This document shows, one piece after another, positions 32,492-41,271 of a stretch of DNA of 42,090 nucleotides (the first letter of the stretch is position 1; each line of letters begins with the position of its first letter). The position numbers were made by a program, and so were the translations under genes. This stretch comes from Candidatus Margulisiibacteriota bacterium. GTDB taxonomy: Bacteria; Margulisbacteria; Riflemargulisbacteria; GWF2-35-9. The stretch lies in NCBI GenBank assembly GCA_028715625.1, contig JAQURL010000016.1:1-42090 (forward strand), given 5' to 3'. The notes beneath the pieces were generated by a model, which saw only the letters and a list, made by a program, of their open reading frames with translations, had not been told where the DNA came from and did not search any database.

Positions 32492-35056
32492 ATGTTAAAA
32501 AAATTAGTAATATTATCCCTTGTTTTTACTTTTTCTCTGGCCGGGCTCATTGAGCTTACCTATGATGAAGAAAAACAGGTGGTCATTAACGGAATTACGG
32601 GCTTTATAATTATCGATAATAAGGATGTTATTCAGGCTAATACCAAAACCAATCTTTTACTTTTAAAAGGCTTAAAGCCCGGTGAAGCTTCCATTATAGT
32701 GCTTACAGATAAAAACAAGACAGCTTACAAAATCAAAGTCAAGCCGCAGGAGCTTGTGGCTACGGCCAAATCGGAAGTAGATTACAGCGGCAAACGTTTT
32801 ATTAGCAATATCAGCATGGGATACGGTGCAGGCTCATCAAAATCAGATTATTCTCAGAACGTTTGGGACTACGGATATACTTATTATAAATTTAATACTC
32901 AGGGTGAAACACCCTGGGGTTTTCTGACAAATTATACATATTTCAAAAATACTGCTGCAGCCCAGGGACTGAACAGCTTTACTACCTCACTGAAAAACAG
33001 TTACGGTTTATTTACCATAGGAGATCAGTTTTATGAAGAGATATCTTCTATTGTTTTTCCATCGCAACCCTTGCAGGGCATTAGCTATCAGGGTGCTTAC
33101 AGCAACCTGGATATACTTTTATTTTATGGCCGTAACAATTTCGGGAATTGGGGCAGTACCGCCGAACGTGAAGAGCGTGATACCCAGACATTGTCTTTTT
33201 CCAGGTTGGGTTACAGACTTAACCGAGATTCCAGTGTGGGGTTAAATCTCAGCAATTTCAGCAGCAGTTTGTTTTATAAAACTTTTATTTATCTTTTTGA
33301 TGTTAACGCGGAGGTGGGTCAGGATAAAAATTCCAGAATGGCAAGAGATTTTACTCTGGCCTATAATAATCATCTTGATTTGAATGCCAAACTGAACTAT
33401 AAAGATTTCGCTGAAGGCTTTGAACTGCCCTTCGGTATGGTGGACTACAGAGGGTTCAGAGGTTTCAATTATAATCTTAATTATTTTATTAATAACCTGA
33501 CAGATTTAAGTTATTACGGTGAAAATTATAGAAGGTCTATTAATGCTCAGGACTTGGGAACAAATAAAAACAATTTGGTGTTCAACTGGAGACTGGAAAA
33601 GTCCGATAACAGACTACCAGACATCACAGTATATTACTGGGACCAGCGCGATGAGTCGGTTACCAACTCTTATTCTGTGGTAACAGCTATTTCTCCGACT
33701 GCCTCAGTGACATCCAATTTTATTAATAATTATCAGTATGCCCAGCAGGGTATGTATTATCAGGCCAGGAAAAAAATATGGTTACTTGATTTGTGGGCCA
33801 AATATTCACCGATCCATTATGAAAACGTGGGAAATCCGGCGGCCGGTTATGATCAGAAGAATTATACTTATGGATTCATAGTCCCGGTGATCAAAGGTCT
33901 TTTATCGTATCAGGGTGAATATACTCTGGAAGATAATCAGCTGACTACTTCCAGTTACCAGCAAGATATTTACAGGTCGTTTATTATGTTGACACCTATA
34001 CCGGTTTACAAAACAGCACTATTTTTTAATGCTTTTTACCAATATGATACGCGAAAAAACAGATCTACCGATGAAGTATTTTCTAAACATTTTGCCAAAC
34101 TGGAACTTATTTACTATCCGAATCCTGATGGTAATTTAACCTTTGGTTTTTACAGGACAATCGACGATGCTCCGGTTGCGTTTCAAGTATCCAGAGTTCT
34201 GGATGAAATTCGTCTGGAATATTCCCAGAATTTCAATTATCTGGCACAGTTCGGTAAGGGTAGAGCTGTATTGACCGGTATGGTTTACTTGGACGATAAT
34301 GCAAACGGCCAACTGGACGAAGCGGAAAAACCTGTTCCGAATATCAGGGTGAAAATTTCCGATGGTCAGGTATCGACTACCAATCAATATGGTGTGTATA
34401 AATTTGACAACGTATATGAGGGCTCCACTACCATTGAGTTGGAAGAAGGAACCCAGAAACTTTCTGCCACAGAAGATTATCCCAAATTTGTACAGGTCCA
34501 GCCCGGTCAGAGAATGGTTGTAAATTTTGGCGTACTTCTGGCCAACAGGATTTATGGCAATGTTTTCAGGGATGACAATCAGAACGGTACTAAAGAAGAA
34601 TTTGAAAAAGGTTTTTCTGGAGTTCGTATAATAATTGGGGAAACTGTTATAAAAACCGACGAAGACGGATATTATGAATATGTGACTGAAGGTATCGGTC
34701 AGGAATTTCCAGTAGAACTGGATTTATCATCTGTTCCTGACGGATATAAACTTAGTGGAGAACGTAAAACTACTGTAATCGGCAACGGTAAAGTTAATTT
34801 TGTCCTGGAAAAAGTAAACAAAAGTACCTATAAAGATGATTACGTGGAAATAACCGGGATAAAAAAGTTGAACAAGAAGGAATTAATGGTATCCGGAAAG
34901 ATTTTAAAACCGGTACAATACGCGATTATTAATGACCGGAAATTCAATATAGAATCAGGCGAGTTTCAGGTCAAAGTACCTGTTTCCGGGAATAAAGTTA
35001 AGGTAAAATTGTATACCCGAGATCGAAACTATTGGATAAAGTTTTTTAGTTATTGA
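32492..35056 (+). CDS. Outer-membrane beta-barrel, usher-like, with C-terminal SdrD-like domains
   Basis: The 854-residue protein has a signal peptide (about 1-17). A small N-terminal domain (about 20-88) resembles the pilus-assembly N-terminal domain of secretins (GFIIIDNKDVIQANTKTNLL, then LKGLKPGEASIIVLTD). A long Tyr/Phe/Asn-rich region (about 95-590) fits a transmembrane beta-barrel. Two SdrD/CNA-B-like domains follow: GMVYLDDNANGQLDEAEKPV (about 596) and GNVFRDDNQNGTKEEFEKGF (about 688), each with an Asp-rich calcium loop. A last small beta domain ends at 854. The plan N-domain, barrel, two C-terminal beta-sandwiches parallels FimD/PapC ushers, though I see no direct sequence match. It starts right after the chaperone stop. 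Confidence 0.7.
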   Translation: MLKKLVILSLVFTFSLAGLIELTYDEEKQVVINGITGFIIIDNKDVIQANTKTNLLLLKGLKPGEASIIVLTDKNKTAYKIKVKPQELVATAKSEVDYSGKRFISNISMGYGAGSSKSDYSQNVWDYGYTYYKFNTQGETPWGFLTNYTYFKNTAAAQGLNSFTTSLKNSYGLFTIGDQFYEEISSIVFPSQPLQGISYQGAYSNLDILLFYGRNNFGNWGSTAEREERDTQTLSFSRLGYRLNRDSSVGLNLSNFSSSLFYKTFIYLFDVNAEVGQDKNSRMARDFTLAYNNHLDLNAKLNYKDFAEGFELPFGMVDYRGFRGFNYNLNYFINNLTDLSYYGENYRRSINAQDLGTNKNNLVFNWRLEKSDNRLPDITVYYWDQRDESVTNSYSVVTAISPTASVTSNFINNYQYAQQGMYYQARKKIWLLDLWAKYSPIHYENVGNPAAGYDQKNYTYGFIVPVIKGLLSYQGEYTLEDNQLTTSSYQQDIYRSFIMLTPIPVYKTALFFNAFYQYDTRKNRSTDEVFSKHFAKLELIYYPNPDGNLTFGFYRTIDDAPVAFQVSRVLDEIRLEYSQNFNYLAQFGKGRAVLTGMVYLDDNANGQLDEAEKPVPNIRVKISDGQVSTTNQYGVYKFDNVYEGSTTIELEEGTQKLSATEDYPKFVQVQPGQRMVVNFGVLLANRIYGNVFRDDNQNGTKEEFEKGFSGVRIIIGETVIKTDEDGYYEYVTEGIGQEFPVELDLSSVPDGYKLSGERKTTVIGNGKVNFVLEKVNKSTYKDDYVEITGIKKLNKKELMVSGKILKPVQYAIINDRKFNIESGEFQVKVPVSGNKVKVKLYTRDRNYWIKFFSY

Positions 35057-35073
35057 TGGATTATACCTCAACC

Positions 35074-35211
35074 AAGTTGGTTTACGGTATACTCGCACAA
35101 ATTTCGGAATTCGGCGAGGCGTCAAGGAGCCAGACGCGCAGGCGTATTTAAATATACGACGAGCACATGGTGACGTAGACAACAAAGCCCCGAAAACCAA
35201 ATTTGAAAGAG
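35074..35211. repeat. GC-rich dispersed repeat, copy B
   Basis: This ~138-bp block matches the reverse complement of 15057-15225, without the nested ~31-bp insert. It fills the 165-bp gap between the barrel gene and ugd, ending just before the ugd ribosome site. Orientation relative to the downstream gene is opposite to copy A. Confidence 0.85.
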
Positions 35212-35221
35212 GGAGTTTACA

Positions 35222-36544
35222 ATGAAAATAGCTGTTGTGGGTACGGGTTATGTAGGCTTGGTAGCGGGTAATTGTTTTGCCGATTCCGGTAATCAGGTAA
35301 TCTGTGTAGATATAGACAAAGCTAAGATAGATAAACTGAAAAAAGGGATCCCTGTTATTTATGAACCCGGTTTGGAAGACCTTCTGGCCAGGAACCTCAA
35401 AGAAAAAAGGATCAGCTTTATAACCGATATCAGGGAAGCTGTTGAGCAATGCGAAATTATTTTCGTAGCTGTCGGAACACCTCAGGGAGAAGACGGCTCA
35501 GCGGATTTAAAATATGTTTTGAACGTGGCTGCGGATGTAGGGTTATTTATGAACTCCGATAAAATTATCGTTAACAAATCCACAGTGCCGGTAGGTACTG
35601 CCGAGAAAGTACAGAAAACAGTTGAAAAAGAATTGCATAAACGTAAAGCCAGATTTAAAGTTTATGTTATCAGTAACCCGGAGTTTTTAAAGGAAGGCAC
35701 TGCTATTGACGATTTTATGCGCCCTGACCGTATCATTATCGGTGGTAGTTCTGAATATGCTTTAAATATGATGCAGAAATTGTATTCACCATTTTTGAGA
35801 ACAGACAATCGGATATATTTTATGGACAATAAAAGCGCGGAGATTACCAAATACGCGGCTAATTCTTTACTGGCTACCAAAATTTCATTTATGAATGAAA
35901 TCGCGACATTGTGTGATAAAGTCGGCGCCAATATCGATAAAGTAAGAGTAGGAATAGGTTCGGACATCAGGATCGGGCAGAAGTTTTTATTCCCCGGAAT
36001 CGGTTACGGCGGTTCCTGTTTCCCTAAAGATGTTAAAGCACTTATAAAAACCGGACATCATCATGAAGTGCCTATGGATATTTTGCGATCCGTAGAGGAA
36101 GTTAATCATAGACAGAAAAAATTTCTCTTTGAAAAAATTAAAAAGTATTTCAGCTTAAAAAAGCAGTCTCTAAAAGGAAAGACTTTTGCCGTTTGGGGTT
36201 TGGCCTTTAAACCCAAAACCGATGATATGAGGGAGGCTCCTTCCATAGTTGTTATCAATCATCTCCTGGAACACGGGGCCAAAGTCCAGGCCTATGATCC
36301 TGTGGCTATGGATAATTGCAGGTCCATTTGGGATGAGACTGTATTTTTCGGGAAAAACGCTTACGAGGTACTGAAAGGGGCAGATGCTTTAATTATTCAT
36401 ACTGAGTGGAACGAATTTCGTACCCCTGATTTTTTGAAAATTAAAAAGCTCCTAAAAAGTCCTCTGATATTTGACGGACGTAATATTTATAATCCGGACG
36501 AAATGTTGCAAATGGATTTCGAATATTTCTCCATTGGACGATAA
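35222..36544 (+). CDS. ugd: UDP-glucose 6-dehydrogenase family
   Basis: The enzyme oxidises UDP-glucose to UDP-glucuronate with two NAD+. The 440 residues include the Rossmann start MKIAVVGTGYVGLVAG, VGTPQGEDGSADL, the catalytic-cysteine motif GIGYGGSCFPKDVKAL, and the C-terminal WGLAFKPKTDDMREAPS. A UDP-N-acetylmannosamine or GDP-mannose dehydrogenase is less likely given these segments. GGGAG precedes the ATG. It heads an envelope-polymer operon with lptC, lptA, csaB and tagA. Confidence 0.93.
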   Translation: MKIAVVGTGYVGLVAGNCFADSGNQVICVDIDKAKIDKLKKGIPVIYEPGLEDLLARNLKEKRISFITDIREAVEQCEIIFVAVGTPQGEDGSADLKYVLNVAADVGLFMNSDKIIVNKSTVPVGTAEKVQKTVEKELHKRKARFKVYVISNPEFLKEGTAIDDFMRPDRIIIGGSSEYALNMMQKLYSPFLRTDNRIYFMDNKSAEITKYAANSLLATKISFMNEIATLCDKVGANIDKVRVGIGSDIRIGQKFLFPGIGYGGSCFPKDVKALIKTGHHHEVPMDILRSVEEVNHRQKKFLFEKIKKYFSLKKQSLKGKTFAVWGLAFKPKTDDMREAPSIVVINHLLEHGAKVQAYDPVAMDNCRSIWDETVFFGKNAYEVLKGADALIIHTEWNEFRTPDFLKIKKLLKSPLIFDGRNIYNPDEMLQMDFEYFSIGR

Positions 36545-37192
36545 ATGTATATAAAAAAAATTGTCTTGATCTGTTTCCTGCTATTTTTAACGGTTGTCGC
36601 TAACGCCGCAATCAGTGATGAAAACTGGGAGAAATTGAGTAAATACTATTATCTGGCCAAAACAGCGAGCGCTGATCCCCAGGCTCATTTTAATCTGGCC
36701 ATGGCCTATGCTTATACGGGTTTCGTTGAGGAAGGGTTCAGGGAACTGTCGGTTATACCTTCACTGGACAAAGAATTCGCTAAAAAAGTTCTGAGCAAAT
36801 ATCAAAAAAAAGTAGCTCAAAATAAAACCAACTGGGAAAATCATTTCTATTATGCTTTTGCTTTATACTTTAATGATATGAAGGATAAGGCTCAGGAAGA
36901 ATTCAGAAAAGTCATTCAATACGCCGGAGATAATGCGGTTAAAGGTTGGGCATATGGCTATATTGCTTATATATATGGAGAAAAGAAAGACTGGAATAAA
37001 GCTCTGGACTCTATTACAACAGCGGTAAAATTTGAACCTGACGGCGCAGCTCTTTATTTTGCCATGAGTATTGCTAAAAAAGAGAATGGGGATGCTGTGG
37101 GAGCTACAGGAGCAATACTTAAGGCCAGCACTCTGCAGGCCAGGCAAATGGTTGGCAAACGATCGCTTCAGCGGTTAAAGAATGAAAAGTAA
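36545..37192 (+). CDS. Exported TPR-repeat protein
   Basis: The 215-residue protein has a signal peptide (about 1-21, ending VVANA). Helical repeat pairs of the tetratricopeptide kind follow, such as PQAHFNLAMAYAYTGFVEEG (about 44-63), NWENHFYYAFALYFNDMKDK, and AYIYGEKKDWNKALDSITTA. TPR proteins are protein-interaction scaffolds. Its start directly after the ugd stop and its 11-base overlap with lptC suggest an envelope-assembly role in the periplasm. No specific family is recognised. Confidence 0.8.
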   Translation: MYIKKIVLICFLLFLTVVANAAISDENWEKLSKYYYLAKTASADPQAHFNLAMAYAYTGFVEEGFRELSVIPSLDKEFAKKVLSKYQKKVAQNKTNWENHFYYAFALYFNDMKDKAQEEFRKVIQYAGDNAVKGWAYGYIAYIYGEKKDWNKALDSITTAVKFEPDGAALYFAMSIAKKENGDAVGATGAILKASTLQARQMVGKRSLQRLKNEK

Positions 37193-37610
37193 ATTACTTT
37201 TATTTTTACTATTCCTGGTAGTTCTTTTTTTTATTTTTAGTCAGATTCAAATTAAAAACACAGGGCCGGCCAAGAAAAACGAACCTGATTTTATCTTGGA
37301 AAACAGTACTACCAAACACTATATTAACGGACAGCTTAAATTTAAAGTACAGGCAAGAAGAATAGAAATCCAGAAAAAAAAATTTCTACTTACAGATGCG
37401 ATAGTTAGTTTTAATAACGGGGTTACCATTGAAGCCGACCAAATGGAGGCGGACCTGAAAAAATCACAGATTATAGCCCGCGATCATGTGATTTTGTTAT
37501 CTAACAACTTGCAGTATACTGGAAGTTTGATAACATATTTGATTACCGAAAAAAAATTTTTTGGTTATAATGATGGCAAGATAACAATAAAGCCAAGAAA
37601 GAAATTATGA
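37182..37610 (+). CDS. lptC: LptC-like lipopolysaccharide export protein
   Basis: LptC takes lipopolysaccharide from the LptBFG transporter and passes it to LptA. The 142-residue protein has one N-terminal membrane anchor (about 4-20) and a short beta-jellyroll: FILENSTTKHYINGQLKFKV, then ARRIEIQKKKFLLTDAIVSF and GVTIEADQMEADLKKSQIIA. It is a little shorter than typical LptC. It overlaps both neighbours slightly, and lptA follows, the normal order. LptB, LptF, LptG and LptD are not in the window. Confidence 0.82.
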   Translation: MKSKLLLFLLFLVVLFFIFSQIQIKNTGPAKKNEPDFILENSTTKHYINGQLKFKVQARRIEIQKKKFLLTDAIVSFNNGVTIEADQMEADLKKSQIIARDHVILLSNNLQYTGSLITYLITEKKFFGYNDGKITIKPRKKL

Positions 37611-38143
37611 ACAAACAACTTGTATTGTATTTAATTTCAGCTGTCTTTTCGTTAACAGTTGCCGCTGTCAACACTGAAAAAGTAATTACACAGGACCAGT
37701 TGGAAATTTCAGCGGGTCATTTTGAGGTAGACATTTCCAATAATTATTTTACTGCAGAAAATAATATACTTATTGTACAGGGGCCTTTACGAATTACCGC
37801 TGATAAAGCCATGTATACTGACAAAAAAGATGTTATTACTTTGTATGACAATATCATCATGCTTTATAAAAAATTAAAAATCAATTGTAATCACCTGATT
37901 TATAACCGAAAGATAGACTCTATAACTGCTTATGATCAACTGTTTGTGACTTACAATGATTTTTTTATACAAGCCGATCAATTAACCTATGATATGAAAA
38001 AGAATGAGGTTTTTTTCGCCGGCCCTACTGTAATTCGTCGCGGGAAAAATGTAATCAAAAGCAAGGATATTATTTTTGATGTCAATAATCAGAAGCTGTT
38101 ATCCAAAGAAAAAACCAGGGCTGTTCTGGATGAAGTGAAGTAA
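37607..38143 (+). CDS. lptA: LptA/OstA-like periplasmic lipopolysaccharide transport protein
   Basis: LptA forms the periplasmic bridge for lipopolysaccharide. The 178-residue protein has a signal peptide (about 1-20) and repeated OstA-type beta strands: ISAGHFEVDISNNYFTAENN, GPLRITADKAMYTDKKDVIT, FIQADQLTYDMKKNEVFFAG. It overlaps lptC by four bases. The sequence is divergent but pattern and context agree. The protein could act on another lipid-linked polymer made in this operon. Confidence 0.82.
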   Translation: MNKQLVLYLISAVFSLTVAAVNTEKVITQDQLEISAGHFEVDISNNYFTAENNILIVQGPLRITADKAMYTDKKDVITLYDNIIMLYKKLKINCNHLIYNRKIDSITAYDQLFVTYNDFFIQADQLTYDMKKNEVFFAGPTVIRRGKNVIKSKDIIFDVNNQKLLSKEKTRAVLDEVK

Positions 38144-38144
38144 G

Positions 38145-39131
38145 ATGTCATCAACCGAATTTCAAACCAAAAAGGATACTATACAGGCAGATCCTAAGAC
38201 AATAATGGACATTATTATAATCGGAGGAGGGCCTGCAGGTATTAGTGCCGCGCTAATGGCTGAAAGTCGAGGCTTGAATGTTCTTCTAATTGAAGAAGCG
38301 GTATTATGCAGCAATTTATTCAATGTCCCCTATATTGAGGATCTCCCTTATTTCGACGAGGAAAAACTGGTCGGACATAAGCTTTCCGACCTTCTCATTG
38401 CCAAAGTTAACGAACATAAATTGCATGTAGTCTATGAAAAGGTAACGGATTTGGATGTGTTGGAAAATAACAGAAAAAAGATAATCACCGATAAACATGT
38501 TTATTACTCAAAAGCAGTTATCATCGCCTGCGGTTTCAAAAATAAGAAAATACCGATAAAGGATGATCAGAAATTCTATGGTAACGGTTTGTCTTATTGT
38601 GCTCCCTGTGATTATATGTACTATCTGAATAGCCCTGTTCTTCTGGCAGGGAGCTCGGAATATGCTGCCAAGATGGCTTTATATTTGACGTCTTTTGTCA
38701 GCCAGCTTTATTTTGTAGTAAATAATAATAAATTTACGGCAACTGAGTTCATCAAAAAAGAAATCTATAAAAATAAAAAAATCAGGATTTTTTTTCAACA
38801 TGAGCTATTATCCCTGGATGGTAAGAGTAAATTGGAAGCCGTTCGCATCAAATCCCTGGGAAATAATAGAGAAGTATCTTTAAATGTAGCCGCGGCTTTT
38901 ATTTATATGGACATAGAGGGTAACATCGAGTTTTTATCGAACAAAAAAAACGGGATAAACCTTTCTGATGATCAATTTATCATTACTGACAATCTGACCG
39001 AAACTTCGGTCGCAGGCATATATGCCATAGGTACTGTCCGGCACGGAACTATGAAGCGGATAACCGCTGCCACGACTGACGCTCTTACTGCCGTAAATGA
39101 AATCCAACATTACCTATATTTTTTGAAATGA
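38145..39131 (+). CDS. Thioredoxin reductase-like flavoprotein with atypical cofactor motifs
   Basis: The 328-residue protein has an FAD motif IIIGGGPAGISAALMAE (about 24-40) and a redox-active C152-A-P-C155, at the place of CATC in thioredoxin reductase. Two usual features are altered. The NADPH motif GxGxxA is replaced by LLAGSSEYAAK (166-176). The C-terminal FAD motif GD is GT in GIYAIGTVRHGTMKRIT. It may use another electron donor such as ferredoxin, as in some anaerobic thioredoxin reductases. The first ~20 residues are extra; the ATG at 38205 would give a conventional start. It follows lptA by one base. Confidence 0.75.
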   Translation: MSSTEFQTKKDTIQADPKTIMDIIIIGGGPAGISAALMAESRGLNVLLIEEAVLCSNLFNVPYIEDLPYFDEEKLVGHKLSDLLIAKVNEHKLHVVYEKVTDLDVLENNRKKIITDKHVYYSKAVIIACGFKNKKIPIKDDQKFYGNGLSYCAPCDYMYYLNSPVLLAGSSEYAAKMALYLTSFVSQLYFVVNNNKFTATEFIKKEIYKNKKIRIFFQHELLSLDGKSKLEAVRIKSLGNNREVSLNVAAAFIYMDIEGNIEFLSNKKNGINLSDDQFIITDNLTETSVAGIYAIGTVRHGTMKRITAATTDALTAVNEIQHYLYFLK

Positions 39132-40180
39132 ATATCGCGCTGGTAGGCTATTTCGGACATGACAATCTTGGCGACGAAGCCATTTTACAAAGTGTTTTGC
39201 AGCAATTAAAAAAATATCATGTTCCTCTGAGGATCATTGTATTTACCCAGACTCCGCAGGAAACGTCCAGGCGTTATAAAGTTATTGCCTTTCGAAGAAA
39301 ATCATGGCCTGATCTATTAGCCGGTATCACCATGACTGATGTGGTTGTTTTTGCAGGAGGCTCACTTTTACAGGACAAAACAAGTTTTAAAAGCCTGCTC
39401 TATTATTTGTCGATTATTTTTTTGGCGAGAATTTTCAAGAAAAAAATCATTCTTTACGCACAGGGTATAGAAGATTTTCGTTATCCGCTAAGTAAATGGC
39501 TGGTAAAAACGTTTTTAGGCTATACACATTTCATCAGCGTCAGAGATGAAGAAAGTTATAAATATCTTAAAGATGTACTGAAAATAAAAAAACCGGTCCA
39601 TTATACTGTGGATTCCGCTCTGATGCTTTGCCCTTTACAAACGGATAACCGTTATCTGGGCTATATCGGATTGAATTTTATCGATATAGAAAATTTCCCG
39701 TACAAGAATGTGTCTGACACCTTGGTTAAATTTTCCCGGGAACATAATAAAAAATATGTGTATATTCCTTTTCATGAGGAAGATTTGAAAATAGCCGGCA
39801 CCTTGCAGCAGCTCATACCCAGTCAGTATTTTGAAGTTTTGCAACCGCAGGAGAATATATCCATGCTGATAGGGATTATGCAGCAGCTGGACATGGTAAT
39901 CGGCACCAGATTACATAGCTTGATCCTTAGCGCGGCAGCTTATACTCCATTCATGGGCATACATTATCATGATAAAGTGGAAAGTTTTGCCAAAGAAGTT
40001 AAGCAAAAATATATGTTGTTTGATAATTTACAAAACGGTCATTTCTATAGTAATCTGGTAGATGTTTTTTCTCAAAAGGAAAGTTATAAAAATCAGCTGA
40101 AGTTTTTGGTGGAAGACCTGAAAACAAAATCAAAAAACAACCTGATTAATAATATCATAATTAAATATGACAAAACGTGA
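39128..40180 (+). CDS. csaB: Polysaccharide pyruvyl transferase CsaB
   Basis: CsaB adds pyruvate ketals to a cell-wall polysaccharide, which lets SLH-domain S-layer proteins bind. The 350 residues match: ALVGYFGHDNLGDEAILQSV at the start, VVVFAGGSLLQDKTS, KIILYAQGIEDFRYPLSKWL, and MVIGTRLHSLILSAAAYTPF. It overlaps the upstream flavoprotein gene by four bases and the downstream tagA by 14. csaB followed by tagA is a common arrangement. No SLH-domain protein is visible in the window. Confidence 0.9.
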   Translation: MNIALVGYFGHDNLGDEAILQSVLQQLKKYHVPLRIIVFTQTPQETSRRYKVIAFRRKSWPDLLAGITMTDVVVFAGGSLLQDKTSFKSLLYYLSIIFLARIFKKKIILYAQGIEDFRYPLSKWLVKTFLGYTHFISVRDEESYKYLKDVLKIKKPVHYTVDSALMLCPLQTDNRYLGYIGLNFIDIENFPYKNVSDTLVKFSREHNKKYVYIPFHEEDLKIAGTLQQLIPSQYFEVLQPQENISMLIGIMQQLDMVIGTRLHSLILSAAAYTPFMGIHYHDKVESFAKEVKQKYMLFDNLQNGHFYSNLVDVFSQKESYKNQLKFLVEDLKTKSKNNLINNIIIKYDKT

Positions 40181-40916
40181 AAATAAACTGCTGGGCCTTC
40201 TTTTTTTTAACCAGGGGTATACTAACTTAATTCTGCAGATTAACGAAGCTATAACTGCCAAAAAAAGTTGTTCGATAATTACTCCTACAACCGAGATTTT
40301 AGGGGCGTGCCTTGATGATCAGGCAATTTACGGGATAATATCTGAGGCACAGATACTTTTACCCGATAGTGTAACGCTTATTCTTTTATCACGTTTACTG
40401 CGCAAAGCAATAACACGAAGGCTTACCGGTATCGATACCATCTATGAGCTTGGCAGGCAAACAACAAGGCAATACAAAGTGTACCTGCTGGGAGCGCAAC
40501 AATCTGTATTGGACCAGACTGTAAAACGTGCCGGGGAATTATTTCCGGCCTTCAAAATTGTCGGCTGCCAGCATGGTTATTTTGACGCAAAGACTGAAAC
40601 CGATAAAGTTATCAAACATATTAACGACTCCGGCGCTGAAATATTGTTCATAGGCATGGGTTTCCCTCGTCAGGAGAGGTTTATCAGTGAGTATGGCAAG
40701 CAAATACTGGCCCCGGTTAAAATTACAGTAGGCGGCAGCTATGATGTGATTTCCGGTCATTTGAAAAGAGCTCCCAGATGGATGCAAAACAGCGGCTTGG
40801 AATGGCTGTTCCGTCTGCTGCAAGAGCCTACACGTATTTTTAGAATGTCGCTTATTCCCTGGTATTTGCTCAAACTGCTCTCAGCGGAGATACAACACAA
40901 ATATGATCGGCATTGA
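40167..40916 (+). CDS. tagA: WecG/TagA/CpsF-family glycosyltransferase
   Basis: Family members add N-acetylmannosamine or a related sugar to a lipid-linked sugar at the membrane, an early step of wall or surface polymers. The 249 residues include TPTTEILGACLDD (with the Thr seen at the active site of TagA), the aspartate in ILLPDSVTLI, VYLLGAQQSVLDQTVKRAGE, GYFDAKTETDKVIKHI, LFIGMGFPRQERFI and VGGSYDVISGHLKRAPRWMQ. It overlaps csaB and acpS. The exact sugar cannot be read from sequence. Confidence 0.92.
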   Translation: MTKRENKLLGLLFFNQGYTNLILQINEAITAKKSCSIITPTTEILGACLDDQAIYGIISEAQILLPDSVTLILLSRLLRKAITRRLTGIDTIYELGRQTTRQYKVYLLGAQQSVLDQTVKRAGELFPAFKIVGCQHGYFDAKTETDKVIKHINDSGAEILFIGMGFPRQERFISEYGKQILAPVKITVGGSYDVISGHLKRAPRWMQNSGLEWLFRLLQEPTRIFRMSLIPWYLLKLLSAEIQHKYDRH

Positions 40917-41268
40917 TATCGTAGAAATTAGTCGTTTGAAGGCCCTCATTAAGGACAGAGGCTTTCTGGACAAGGTTTATACTGATGAAGAAATTGAATA
41001 TTGCGGCTCAGCCAAATCCGATCATTTAAAAGCCTCACGTTTTGCCAACCGTTTTGCTGCCAAGGAAGCTATTTTTAAGGCGGTGGACAAGCTGGACGCT
41101 TTATATTGGAAAGAAATTCAAATACTTAATGAGCCCAGTGGAAAACCAGTGGTTACATTTAGCGGTAAAACAAAAAAAGTAATGCAGGAAAATAAGTTGA
41201 ATATTGAATTGTCTTTATCTCATAGCCGTCAGTTCGCGGTTGCTGCCGCTATGTGCGTTCGCGGCTGA
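40903..41268 (+). CDS. acpS: Holo-[acyl-carrier-protein] synthase
   Basis: AcpS transfers 4'-phosphopantetheine from CoA to acyl carrier protein. The 121-residue protein has both magnesium-binding motifs: MIGIDIVEISRL (D5) and RFAAKEAIFKA (E55), plus LSLSHSRQFAVAAAM near the end. It overlaps tagA by 14 bases and closes the envelope operon. Its stop lies three bases from the stop of the convergent STAS gene. Confidence 0.96.
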   Translation: MIGIDIVEISRLKALIKDRGFLDKVYTDEEIEYCGSAKSDHLKASRFANRFAAKEAIFKAVDKLDALYWKEIQILNEPSGKPVVTFSGKTKKVMQENKLNIELSLSHSRQFAVAAAMCVRG

Positions 41269-41271
41269 TTT

